Source of the DNA: Azospira restricta
Lineage (GTDB): Bacteria > Pseudomonadota > Gammaproteobacteria > Burkholderiales > Rhodocyclaceae
Length of the DNA: 64,000 bases
NCBI RefSeq assembly: GCF_016858125.1
Contig: NZ_CP064781.1
Location: forward strand, 2,179,501 to 2,243,500
Direction: 5' to 3'
Made by a program: the position numbers and the translations under genes. Below the pieces are notes generated by a model. That model worked only from the letters and a program-made list of their open reading frames with translations. It ran no database searches and was not told the DNA's origin. Of the stretch, positions 16,278-28,283 are shown in pieces; positions within the stretch are counted from its first letter, which is position 1; every line of letters starts with the position of its first letter.

Positions 16278-17534
16278 ATGAAGCGTGTGGACGATTTCCG
16301 CTTGCGATTTGGCAAGCGCGAGCTGGTGCCGATCATGATCGGTGGCATGGGTGTCGATATCTCGACGACCGATCTGGCACTGGAGGCTGCGCGGCTGGGC
16401 GGCGTCGGCCACATCTCGGACGCGATGATCAACACCGTCGCCGACCGCCGCTACCAGACCAAGTTCGTCAAGGACAAGCTCAAGCAGTACAAATTCAACG
16501 TCGAGAACGCCGACAAGGCCGTGGTCAAGTTCGACCTCGGCACGGTCGAGGAAGCGACCCGCCTGCACGTGCGCAGCGCGATGGACCGCAAGCAGGGCGA
16601 CGGCATGATCTTCATCAACTGCATGGAAAAGTTGACGATGAACGCGCCGAAGGAGACGCTCAAGGTGCGCCTCACCGCCGCGCTCGACGCCGGCATCGAC
16701 GGCATCACGCTCGCCGCCGGCCTGCACCTCGGTTCGCTGGCGCTGATCGAGGACCACCCGCGCTTCCGCGACGCGAAGATCGGCATCATCGTCTCCTCGG
16801 TGCGTGCGCTGCAGCTGTTCCTGAAGAAGAACGCCCGCCTGAACCGCATGCCCGACTACATCGTCGTCGAAGGCCCGCTCGCCGGCGGCCACCTCGGCTT
16901 CGGCATGGACTGGGCCGAGTACGACCTGGCGACGATCACCGCCGAAGTCATCGCCTACCTGCGTGAAGAAAAGCTAGACATCCCGGTGATTCCGGCCGGC
17001 GGCATCTTCACCGGCAGCGATGCGGTCGGTTTCCTGGAGACCGGCGCCGCCGCCGTGCAGGTGGCGACGCGCTTCACCGTGGCGAAAGAGTGCGGCCTGC
17101 CTGAGAAGGTGCAGCAGGAATACTTCAAGGCCGACGAGGACGACATCGAGGTCAACCAGATCTCGCCGACCGGCTATCCGATGCGCATGCTGAAGAACAG
17201 CCCGGCCATCGGCAGCGGCATCCGCCCGAACTGCGAGGCCTACGGCTACCTGCTCGACGCCAACGGCAAGTGCGCCTACATCACCTCGTACAACCGCGAG
17301 GTGGCGCTGCATCCGGACGCACGCCGCGTGTCGGTGATGGACAAGACCTGCCTGTGCACGCACATGCGCAACTTCGACTGCTGGACCTGCGGCCACTATA
17401 CCTACCGCCTGAAGGACACTACCCGCCAGCGTGCCGACGGCAGTTACCAGATCCTTTCCGCCGAGCACATCTTCCACGACTACCAGTTCAGCACCGACGG
17501 CAAGATCGCGCTGCCGGAGGCCGAAGCGGCCTGA
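16278..17534 (+). CDS. Nitronate monooxygenase family protein with Cys-rich tail
   Basis: 418 residues. ATG at 16278 is preferred over 16272 because GGAAGGA at 16264-16270 is too close to the latter. It is an FMN TIM barrel of the nitronate monooxygenase/2-nitropropane dioxygenase family: PIMIGGMGVDIS at the first strand, VVEGPLAGGHLGFG with catalytic-type His205, IPAGGIFTGSDAV phosphate loop and VATRFTVAKEC. It would oxidise nitronates to carbonyl plus nitrite. An extra C-terminal segment carries Cys358, Cys360, Cys368 and Cys371 (CLCTHMRNFDCWTCGH), a likely metal or Fe-S site not usual for the class. NnrS is divergent across 198 bases. The substrate is uncertain. Confidence 0.85.
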   Translation: MKRVDDFRLRFGKRELVPIMIGGMGVDISTTDLALEAARLGGVGHISDAMINTVADRRYQTKFVKDKLKQYKFNVENADKAVVKFDLGTVEEATRLHVRSAMDRKQGDGMIFINCMEKLTMNAPKETLKVRLTAALDAGIDGITLAAGLHLGSLALIEDHPRFRDAKIGIIVSSVRALQLFLKKNARLNRMPDYIVVEGPLAGGHLGFGMDWAEYDLATITAEVIAYLREEKLDIPVIPAGGIFTGSDAVGFLETGAAAVQVATRFTVAKECGLPEKVQQEYFKADEDDIEVNQISPTGYPMRMLKNSPAIGSGIRPNCEAYGYLLDANGKCAYITSYNREVALHPDARRVSVMDKTCLCTHMRNFDCWTCGHYTYRLKDTTRQRADGSYQILSAEHIFHDYQFSTDGKIALPEAEAA

Positions 17535-17550
17535 GCCGGCGCGGCGGCCG

Positions 17551-19875
17551 TCAGGCGTCGAGCCCCGCCGGCCGCTGTGCGTGCAACAGGCGCGTGAGCT
17601 CCCGGTTCTCACGCGCCAGTTCGTAGATGCGGAACGCTTCCTGGATGCTGTCGCACAGCGCCTTGTCCTCCCAGGGCTTGGTCAGGAACTTGTAGACGGC
17701 ACCCTGGTTGACGGCGTCGATCACCGAATTGAGTTCGGTGTAGCCGGACAGCACGATGCGCAAGGTTTCCGGGTGGAGTTCCTTGACCCGGCGCAGGAAT
17801 TCGGTGCCGGTCATTTCCGGCATGCGCTGGTCGCAGATGACCACCCCCGGCCGCTGCGTCGCCATCAGGTCGAAGCCTTCGCGCGTGCTGGTGGTTGCCT
17901 CGATGCGGTAGCCCTTGCCGCGCAGCAGCCGCTTCAGCGCCGAGATCACGTTCGGCTCGTCGTCGACCAGCAGCAGCACCCGCTCCGGCTTTTCGGCCTG
18001 CGCCGCGGGAATGCACCGTCCCTCGCGCAGCAGCGCGACGAATTCGTTCTCGGGCAGCGGGCGGCTGAAGTAGTAGCCCTGGATTTCTTCGCAGCCGATG
18101 CCGTTCAGGAAGCCGAGCTGGCCTTCCGTCTCGACGCCTTCGGCGATCACCGACAGCCCGAGGCTGTGCGCCATGCCGACCACGGCGCGCGCGATCGCCG
18201 CGTCGCCCGGGTTGGAGGTGATGTGGGAGACGAAGCTGCGGTCGATCTTGATGCGGGCGACCGGCAGCCGCTGCAGGTAGCTGAGCGACGAGTAGCCGGT
18301 GCCGAAATCGTCGAGGGCGTGCGAGAGGCCGTCGTCGTTCAGTTCGTGCATCGTGCGGATGACCTTGTCGGCATCGCGCAGGACGGCGCTTTCGGTCAGC
18401 TCCAGCTCCAGCCGCTGCGGCTCGAGTCCGGTGGCGTCGAGCGCGCGCCGCACCAGGCCGCGGATGTCGTGGTCGCGGAACTGCCTCGCCGAGACGTTGA
18501 CCGCGATGCGCAGCGGCGGCAGGCCCGCATCCAGCCAGCGCCGCGCGGCGCGGCAGGCCTCGTGCAGCACCCATTCGCCGACCGGGCCGATCAGCCCGCT
18601 GTCCTCGAGCAGCGCGATGAAGTGGTTCGGCGCGATCTGGCCGTGCCCCGGGCGCTGCCAGCGCAGCAGTGCCTCGGCGCCGACGACCCGGCCGCTGGCG
18701 AGTCCGACCTGCGGCTGGTAATGCAGCGTGAACTCCTCGCGTTCGAGCGCGCGGCGCAACGCGGTGTCGAGGTCGAGGCGCCGGCGCGAGCCGTCGTCCA
18801 TCTCGGGGATGAAGAAGCGGCAGTGGCCGGAGACGTCGTGGGCGGTATCGGTTGCTGCCTGCATCGCGTGCTTCAGCAGCTCGGCCGGGGTGCTGTCCTG
18901 GGGGTGGACGGCGATGCCGACGAAGGGGTCGAGGAGCACCTCCCGCCCGTTGGTGCGGACCGGTTCGGCGAGGGCCTTGTGGATGCTCCAGGCCAGTTCC
19001 TCGACGACGTCAAGCCCGTCCGGTTCGCACAGCATCACCGCGAACATCGCCTCCGCGACGCGCGCGACCGGCAGTGTCGGCTGTGCCGTCTCGAGTCGCG
19101 CGGCGGCCGCGCGGACCAGGTCCTGGCCGGCGCCGGCGCCGAGCGATTGCATGATGCTGTGGTAGTGCCGCAGGTCGGCGACGAGGACGGCGACCTTCTG
19201 CTCCGGCCTTTGGCAGGCTTCGGCGAGCCGTTCCTCGAACAGCTCGCGGCTGGGCAGGCCGGTCTGCGTGTCGTAGTAGGCGAGGTAGCGCATCTTGCTT
19301 TCGGCGGCGACGCGCTTCTCGTCGCGGCGGATCGCTTCGAGCGCGAACGAGAGGTCGTCGGCGACCTCGACCAGGAGGTTTACTTCCCGGTCGTTGAGCG
19401 TGTTCGGCTCGGTCGCCGCGACGTTGAAGGCGCCGATGATCTCGCCTTCGAGGTAGATCGGGAAGGCGCCGCCGCTGCGCACGTTCCATTGCTCGGTCAG
19501 CTCGCGCCAGGCGGCCATGCGCGGGTCGTCGCGGGTGTCGTTGACCACCACCGGGCGCTTGTCGCGCAGCGCGAGCAGCGTCGGCGTCGGATCGTCGGCG
19601 CTGCGGTTGACGCGCTTGAGCTGGTGCAGCGGGGCGAGGCCGGCGGCGGCTACCGGCACCGCGCGCGTGCTCGCCGGGTCGAGCAGGCTGACCCAGGCGA
19701 GGGCGAAGCCGCCGCATTCGATGGCGATGCGGCAGACGGCGCCGTAGAGCCCCTGCGGATCGTCGCTGCGCAGGATGGCGCGGTTGATCTGGCTGAGCAT
19801 CGCATAGAGCTGGTTCAGCCGCTCCAGCTCGCGTTGCCCGGCCCCCGCATTAGTGCTCGTTTCAGGCGTCGTCAT
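17551..19875 (-). CDS. GAF-GGDEF(degenerate)-EAL phosphodiesterase with C-terminal receiver
   Basis: 774 residues. A GAF-type domain (about 20-175) is followed by a GGDEF domain (about 195-345) whose active site reads VAEAMFAVML, so cyclase activity is lost. An intact EAL domain (about 365-610) has EALLRW, VNVSARQF, ELTES, LDDFGTGYSSL, KIDRSFV, AEGVE and IQGYYFSRPL. A C-terminal receiver (about 630-745) has VDDEPN, phosphoacceptor Asp in VICDQRMPEMTG, and KPW. It should degrade c-di-GMP under phosphorylation control. Its start overlaps the upstream receiver gene by 14 bases, and GGGGAG precedes the ATG. It is the last gene of a four-gene phosphorelay operon. Confidence 0.9.
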   Translation of the reverse strand: MTTPETSTNAGAGQRELERLNQLYAMLSQINRAILRSDDPQGLYGAVCRIAIECGGFALAWVSLLDPASTRAVPVAAAGLAPLHQLKRVNRSADDPTPTLLALRDKRPVVVNDTRDDPRMAAWRELTEQWNVRSGGAFPIYLEGEIIGAFNVAATEPNTLNDREVNLLVEVADDLSFALEAIRRDEKRVAAESKMRYLAYYDTQTGLPSRELFEERLAEACQRPEQKVAVLVADLRHYHSIMQSLGAGAGQDLVRAAAARLETAQPTLPVARVAEAMFAVMLCEPDGLDVVEELAWSIHKALAEPVRTNGREVLLDPFVGIAVHPQDSTPAELLKHAMQAATDTAHDVSGHCRFFIPEMDDGSRRRLDLDTALRRALEREEFTLHYQPQVGLASGRVVGAEALLRWQRPGHGQIAPNHFIALLEDSGLIGPVGEWVLHEACRAARRWLDAGLPPLRIAVNVSARQFRDHDIRGLVRRALDATGLEPQRLELELTESAVLRDADKVIRTMHELNDDGLSHALDDFGTGYSSLSYLQRLPVARIKIDRSFVSHITSNPGDAAIARAVVGMAHSLGLSVIAEGVETEGQLGFLNGIGCEEIQGYYFSRPLPENEFVALLREGRCIPAAQAEKPERVLLLVDDEPNVISALKRLLRGKGYRIEATTSTREGFDLMATQRPGVVICDQRMPEMTGTEFLRRVKELHPETLRIVLSGYTELNSVIDAVNQGAVYKFLTKPWEDKALCDSIQEAFRIYELARENRELTRLLHAQRPAGLDA

Positions 19876-20251
19876 GGCGCTCCCCCAGCAGTTTGTCGAC
19901 GCAGGCCTGCAGCACCCAGCGGTCGATCGGCTTGTTGATCACGTCGCGGATGCCGGCCGCCGCCAGGCGTGCGCGCGACGCGTCGTCGTCGAGGGCGGTG
20001 ACCATGACGATCGGGATGTTGCGGGTGGCGGCGTCGGCGGCCAGCCGGCGCACCACCTCGAAGCCGTCCATGCCCGGCATCATCAGGTCGAGCAGGATGA
20101 GGTCGGGGACGGCGGCGGCGACCGCGGCGAGCGCGTCCTGCCCCGAATCGACGCTGTGCACGGCGTAACCCTCGGCGCGCAGCAGCGTCTCGATCAGCTT
20201 GCGGTTGCGGGGGTCGTCGTCGGCGACGAGGACATGCTTGGCGGAAGTCAT
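19862..20251 (-). CDS. Single-domain response regulator
   Basis: 129 residues, almost entirely one CheY-like receiver: VADDDPRNRKL acidic pocket, phosphoacceptor Asp in LILLDLMMPGMDG, Thr in IVMVTALDD and Lys in VINKPID. There is no output domain, so it likely passes phosphate on or acts by protein contact. Its ATG overlaps the stop of the next receiver gene upstream (ATGA, 20248-20251), and its end runs 14 bases into the EAL gene. GGGAGA precedes the start. The partner kinase is presumably the hybrid kinase of the same operon. Confidence 0.9.
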   Translation of the reverse strand: MTSAKHVLVADDDPRNRKLIETLLRAEGYAVHSVDSGQDALAAVAAAVPDLILLDLMMPGMDGFEVVRRLAADAATRNIPIVMVTALDDDASRARLAAAGIRDVINKPIDRWVLQACVDKLLGERHDDA

Positions 20252-20639
20252 TGCGGGGTCTCCCTGTGGGCGCAAGGCAGGGCGAGGACGCGCGCCACCT
20301 CCGCGAGAAAGTTCCGGTGCTCGATCGGCTTGGCGATGTAGCCATCGCAACCGCTGGCGAGCATCCGCTCCTCGTCGCCCTTCATCGCGAAGGCGGTGAG
20401 CGCGACCACCTTGATGCGGCGCGTGGCCGCGTCGCTCTTGAGGATGCGGGTAGCGGTCAGCCCGTCCATGCCGGGCAGCTGGATGTCCATCAGCACCAGA
20501 TCGGGCTGCTGCGCGCGCGCCAGCACGATCGCGTCGCCGGCGTTGTCGGCCTGCAGCACGCGGTAGCCGGCCTTGCCGAGCAGCAGGCAGGCCAGCTTCA
20601 TGTTGGCCGGGGAGTCTTCGACGACGAGCACGCAGCGTG

Positions 20640-20643
<4 letters not shown>
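20248..20643 (-). CDS. Single-domain response regulator
   Basis: 131 residues, one receiver domain: VVEDSPANMKLACLLLGKAG, phosphoacceptor Asp in LVLMDIQLPGMDG, VVALTAFAMKGDEERML and Lys in YIAKPIEH. The GMDG and AFAMKGDEE features are typical of DivK-like and phosphorelay receivers. It overlaps the histidine-kinase stop (ATGA, 20640-20643) and the following receiver gene, so all four genes should be translated together. No output domain is present. It probably relays phosphate from the hybrid kinase. Confidence 0.9.
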
Positions 20644-24254
<3,611 letters not shown>

Positions 24255-24491
24255 GGACCGGACTTTCTGGATTGTTCTTCGTCTCGAAAAACCGCGTCGT
24301 GCGTCTATCTATTCGTCGTTCCTAACGTAGCAGTCATTGGCCCTTTGTTCAACGCAAAAAGATGCTGTCGGTATTACTTTGGTAATAGCCGGGTTATCGT
24401 TAGATTCGGGGGTTACAGCGGGTTCCGCAGGCGCCGCAAGGGGGCTCGCCACCGCCCCGCATCAGCCCGGCGGAAGGGGCGCCGTGGCGAT

Positions 24492-24971
24492 TCAGATAAT
24501 CGCTTCGACCGCCCGGCGCAGCTCGTCCGGCTTCACCGCCGGCGCGAAGCGCTCGACCACCTCGCCGTTGCGGTCGACGAGGAACTTGGTGAAGTTCCAC
24601 TTGATCGCCTCGGTGCCGAGCAGGCCCGGCTTCGCCTCCTTCAGGTGGCGGTAGAGCGGGTGCGCGTTGTCGCCGTTCACGTCGATCTTGGCGAACAGCG
24701 GGAAGCTGACGCCGTAGGTCGTCGAGCAGAAGTCGGCGATCTCCGCGGCGTCGCCCGGTTCCTGCGCCCCGAACTGGTTGCAGGGGAAGCCGAGGACGGC
24801 GAAGCCGCGCCCGCGGTAGTCGCGGTAGAGTCGTTCCAGCCCTTCGTACTGCGGCGTGAAGCCGCAGCGGCTGGCGGTGTTGACGATCAGCAGCACCTGG
24901 CCGCGATACTCGCCGAGGTGGACGTCGCGGCCGTCGAGACTGCGCGCGGAGAAGTCGTAAACGTCGGGCAT
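24492..24971 (-). CDS. Glutathione peroxidase family protein (Cys type)
   Basis: 159 residues, ATG at 24971 after GAGGAGA; a longer in-frame start at 25046 lacks support. It has the thiol-peroxidase motifs: NTASRCGFTPQY with peroxidatic Cys36, GFPCNQFGAQEPG with Gln70 and a possible resolving Cys64 or Cys82, and KWNFTKFLV with Trp125/Asn126. It reduces peroxides using thioredoxin or glutathione; Cys-type bacterial forms usually prefer thioredoxin. It is cytosolic, of normal length, and a single gene between the sensor kinase and the ATPase gene. Confidence 0.93.
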   Translation of the reverse strand: MPDVYDFSARSLDGRDVHLGEYRGQVLLIVNTASRCGFTPQYEGLERLYRDYRGRGFAVLGFPCNQFGAQEPGDAAEIADFCSTTYGVSFPLFAKIDVNGDNAHPLYRHLKEAKPGLLGTEAIKWNFTKFLVDRNGEVVERFAPAVKPDELRRAVEAII

Positions 24972-25142
24972 GCCGGATCTCCTCTGGGCTACGTTGGCTG
25001 GGGCCTTTCCCAAAAGCGGCGGCGGATGCGTGCCGCAACACATCACAATTTGACGCGAATCGGTTTCCGGCGTTCAAAAAAAAACGTGCAACCGGGGCAG
25101 GGGAATTGGCGGGCACTGCCGTGCTGTCCCGTCGGAACGACA

Positions 25143-25171
25143 TTGAGCGGCATCGGGGGCGGCGGTATAGT
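25143..25171 (+). promoter_or_regulatory. Sigma-70-type promoter for the GspE/PilB-like gene
   Basis: TTGAGC (25143-25148) and TATAGT (25166-25171) are separated by 17 bases and stand about 30 bases upstream of the ATG at 25201. Spacing and hexamers are close to consensus (TTGACA/TATAAT). Confidence 0.6.
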
Positions 25172-25200
25172 GCCCGTCATCTGTCGAAGAGGGGCGCGCA

Positions 25201-26982
25201 ATGGCTTCACCGGTGGTGCACGAACATCGTCTGACCCTGCCCGAGGTGGTCGGCTGGCTGGTCGCCGACGGCATGGTGGACAAGGGCGAGGCCGAGCGCC
25301 TGGTCGCCGAGCGCCGCCTCTTCCGCGGCGACATCCACCCGCTGGTGCTGGCCGCCGACCAGAAGTGGCGCAACCTGCAGCCGCCGAACAAGCCGCTGCA
25401 CCTGGAGGACCTCACCGAGTGGCTGGCGCAGCGGGTCGGGCTGGAGTACGTCCATATCGACCCGCTCAAGGTCGATTTCTCGATCGTCACCGACGTCATG
25501 TCGAGCGCCTACGCGACGCGCTTCAAGATCCTGCCGCTGCAGGTGACGACCAGGGAGGTGGTGATCGCCACCGCCGAGCCGTACATCCGCGAATGGGAGA
25601 AGGAGCTCGAGCCGATCCTGAAGAAGCAGATCCGCCGCGTCGTCGCCAACCCGTCGGACATCGCGCGCTACCTGGTCGAGTTCTACAACCTGGCGCGCTC
25701 GGTGAAGAACGCCGCGAAGAGCGGCGGCAACACCAGCGGCCTCTCCTCGTTCGAGCAGCTGGTCGACCTCGGCCGCAGCAACCGCCAGTTCGACGCCAAC
25801 GACCAGCACATCGTCAACATCGTCGACTGGCTGTGGCAGTACGCCTTCGAACAGCGCGCCTCCGACATCCACATCGAGCCGCGGCGCGAGCTGGGCATCG
25901 TCCGCTTCCGCATCGACGGCGTGCTGCATCAGGTCTACCAGATCCCGATGGCGGTGGCGACGGCGATGACCAGCCGCATCAAGCTGCTCGGGCGCATGGA
26001 CGTGATCGAGAAGCGCCGCCCGCAGGACGGCCGCATCAAGACGCGCACGCCGGACGGGCAGGAGATCGAGCTGCGCCTGTCGACGCTGCCGACCGCGTTC
26101 GGCGAGAAGCTGGTGATGCGCGTCTTCGACCCCGAGGTGCTGGTGCGCGACTTCCGCGAACTGGGCTTCTCCGACGACGACCAGAAGCGCTGGCACGCGA
26201 TGACGCGGCAGCCGAACGGCATCATCCTGGTCACCGGTCCGACCGGCTCGGGCAAGACGACGACGCTCTATTCGACGCTGAAGCAGCTGGCGACGCCGGA
26301 GGTGAACGTGTGCACGATCGAGGACCCGATCGAGATGATCGAGTCCTCGTTCAACCAGATGCAGGTGACGCCGGCGATCGACCTCGGCTTCGCCGACGGC
26401 GTGCGCGCGCTGATGCGGCAGGACCCGGACATCATCATGGTCGGCGAGATCCGCGACCTGGAGACCGCCGACATGGCGATCCAGGCGGCGCTGACCGGCC
26501 ACCTGGTGCTGTCGACGCTGCATACCAACGATGCGCCGTCGGCGGTGACGCGCCTCCTCGACCTCGGCGTGCCGTCCTACCTGATCGGCTCGACGCTGCT
26601 CGGCGTGATGGCGCAGCGCCTGGTGCGCACGCTGTGCCCGCACTGCAAGAAGGCGGCGCCGATGCGGGCGGAGGACGAGGAGGCGTGGAACGCGCTGGTG
26701 GCGCCGTGGAAGGCCAGCCGGCCGCCGCAGCTGCATCATCCGGTCGGCTGCCTGGAGTGCCGCATGACCGGCTATGCCGGCCGCGTCGGCCTGTACGAAA
26801 TCATGCTGATGAGCCCCGAGCTGAAGCAGCTGATCCGCCCCGACACCGAGATCGCCCGCGTCCGCGAGCAGGCCTACCGGGAGGGGATGAAGCCCTTGCG
26901 CATCTCCGGCGCGACCAAGGCGGCGCAGGGGCTGACGACGCTCGACGAGGTGCTGAAGGTGGCGCCGCCGAACGATCAGTAG
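25201..26982 (+). CDS. GspE/PilB-family secretion ATPase, orphan
   Basis: 593 residues. An N-terminal MshEN-like region (about 1-190) precedes a secretion ATPase core with RASDIHIEPRRE, Walker A TGPTGSGKTTTLY, Asp box IEDPIEMI, Walker B QDPDIIMVGEIRDLETADM, LSTLHTND, and a zinc-type CPHC...CLEC tetracysteine insert before TGYAGRVGLYEI. Such hexamers power type IV pilus or type II secretion assembly at the inner membrane. No pilin, secretin or platform gene is nearby, so its partners lie elsewhere or it is a lone ATPase. The stop overlaps the end of the convergent FecR-domain gene by 7 bases. Confidence 0.9.
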   Translation: MASPVVHEHRLTLPEVVGWLVADGMVDKGEAERLVAERRLFRGDIHPLVLAADQKWRNLQPPNKPLHLEDLTEWLAQRVGLEYVHIDPLKVDFSIVTDVMSSAYATRFKILPLQVTTREVVIATAEPYIREWEKELEPILKKQIRRVVANPSDIARYLVEFYNLARSVKNAAKSGGNTSGLSSFEQLVDLGRSNRQFDANDQHIVNIVDWLWQYAFEQRASDIHIEPRRELGIVRFRIDGVLHQVYQIPMAVATAMTSRIKLLGRMDVIEKRRPQDGRIKTRTPDGQEIELRLSTLPTAFGEKLVMRVFDPEVLVRDFRELGFSDDDQKRWHAMTRQPNGIILVTGPTGSGKTTTLYSTLKQLATPEVNVCTIEDPIEMIESSFNQMQVTPAIDLGFADGVRALMRQDPDIIMVGEIRDLETADMAIQAALTGHLVLSTLHTNDAPSAVTRLLDLGVPSYLIGSTLLGVMAQRLVRTLCPHCKKAAPMRAEDEEAWNALVAPWKASRPPQLHHPVGCLECRMTGYAGRVGLYEIMLMSPELKQLIRPDTEIARVREQAYREGMKPLRISGATKAAQGLTTLDEVLKVAPPNDQ

Positions 26983-27644
26983 CCGATCAGCCCGGACTTT
27001 CCGTAGAACGGCGGCCAGCGACCGACGAGGTTTTCGAGCATGGTCAGCTCGGCGTCGCTGTGGTCTACCACCGGCGCCGACCACATCGTCGGCAGCGACG
27101 GATCGTTGTTGATCATCATCGGCCGGTCGTGGTACTGGGTGACGATGCGCTCGACGCGGCCGGGCTCGGCTTTCGGCTGCAACTCGGCGGTGCCGTAGCA
27201 GAGGCAGAAATAGACCGATTTCTCGCTCGCATCCAGGTAGCACGCGGTGCCGCGGATGCCGATGGTCGCCGTCGGCACCTCCAGCCGCTTCTCGCCCTTG
27301 CCGAACACCGACAGCAGGCCGCCCGTGATCAGGCGCATGACGTTGGCGACGGCCTCGCCGGCGACGCTGACGGTGGCCCGCTCGCGCTGCAGGAAGGCGT
27401 CCTGGCCGATGACGTAGATCGCCTCGCTCTTCGGTCCGGTAGCGACGGTGTCGCCGGCACGCAGCAACTGCCCCTCGCGCGCCGGCTGGCCGTTTACGGT
27501 GACGGTGCCGCGGATGCGGTGGATGCCCGGCGCCACCGGCGTCGCGCCGCCGGCCAGCGCCTCGCGGATCAGGCCGACGGCGCCGGCCGGGCCGAGCACG
27601 CCGGCCGCGGCCATCGCGTGCAGCAGCCGCCGCCGGACGTTCAT
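26976..27644 (-). CDS. FecR-domain protein with Tat-like signal
   Basis: 222 residues. The N-terminus MNVRRRLLHAMAAAG with a following hydrophobic stretch fits a twin-arginine signal. The mature part has a FecR-type beta domain: QLLRAGDTVATGPKSEAIYVIG, VPTATIGIRGTACYLD and YGTAEL. These domains are found in exported proteins that bind carbohydrate or sense signals, and in iron-dicitrate regulators; here there is no membrane anchor or sigma factor partner. It begins two bases after the receiver gene stop, so the two form an operon. Its function is unknown. Confidence 0.8.
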   Translation of the reverse strand: MNVRRRLLHAMAAAGVLGPAGAVGLIREALAGGATPVAPGIHRIRGTVTVNGQPAREGQLLRAGDTVATGPKSEAIYVIGQDAFLQRERATVSVAGEAVANVMRLITGGLLSVFGKGEKRLEVPTATIGIRGTACYLDASEKSVYFCLCYGTAELQPKAEPGRVERIVTQYHDRPMMINNDPSLPTMWSAPVVDHSDAELTMLENLVGRWPPFYGKSGLIGY

Positions 27645-27646
27645 GG

Positions 27647-28210
27647 TCAGGCGCCTTCCAGCGTGGCCGAGCCGGGTCCGAGCGCGGCGGCGATCACCTC
27701 GCGCAGCATGCTGCGCGTCAGTTCGGCCTTGTTGGCGTAACCGTCGATCGCATAGCGGTCGCGGATATCCTGCTCGGAGGCGAGCCCCGGCTGGCCGGTG
27801 CGGATCACGATCTTCAGGTCGCGCAGGCCGAGGTTCTCGCGGATGTCGTTCACCGCGTGCAGCCCGGCGTCCGGCGATTCCATGACGACGTCGAGGAGGA
27901 CGAGGTGCACCGGGTCGCCGGCGGCGAGCAGCGAGATCGTCTCGCGGGCGGAATAGGCGTGCAGGAAGCTGAGCGGCCGGTCCTCGATGCGCTGCCCGGC
28001 CAGCGCGGCGACGGTGGCCTCGTGCACGCTGTGGTCGTCGTCGGCGATCAGCACCCGCCACGGGGTGTCGCTGCGGCAGTCGGCGTCGTCGTCGGCGAGG
28101 TCCTCGATCACCGCGATCAGGTCGTCGCCGAGGTCGGTGCCCGCCCAGTAGTGTGGCCGCAATGTGCCCCCGATCTGCGCGGGGTGCCGGTGCGTCGCTC
28201 CCTGTCTCAT
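27647..28210 (-). CDS. Receiver-domain protein with DUF3369-like features
   Basis: 187 residues. An N-terminal extension of about 50 residues is followed by a CheY-like receiver: VLIADDDHSVHE, HAYSARETISLL, LVLLDVVMESPDAG with the phosphoacceptor Asp, and a distal part with IVIRTGQPGLASEQDI, YAIDGYANKAELT. The VME and RTGQPG features resemble receivers that sit upstream of DUF3369/HD-type phosphodiesterases, but no output domain remains. GAGGAGG precedes the ATG at 28210. It heads an operon with the FecR-domain protein. The cognate kinase is not in view. Confidence 0.82.
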   Translation of the reverse strand: MRQGATHRHPAQIGGTLRPHYWAGTDLGDDLIAVIEDLADDDADCRSDTPWRVLIADDDHSVHEATVAALAGQRIEDRPLSFLHAYSARETISLLAAGDPVHLVLLDVVMESPDAGLHAVNDIRENLGLRDLKIVIRTGQPGLASEQDIRDRYAIDGYANKAELTRSMLREVIAAALGPGSATLEGA

Positions 28211-28283
28211 CGTCGCCTCCTCACGTGTTGTCGTTTGGGGTCCACTCTACTCCAGCTCACTGGTGAGCGGAACATGCGCCGCA

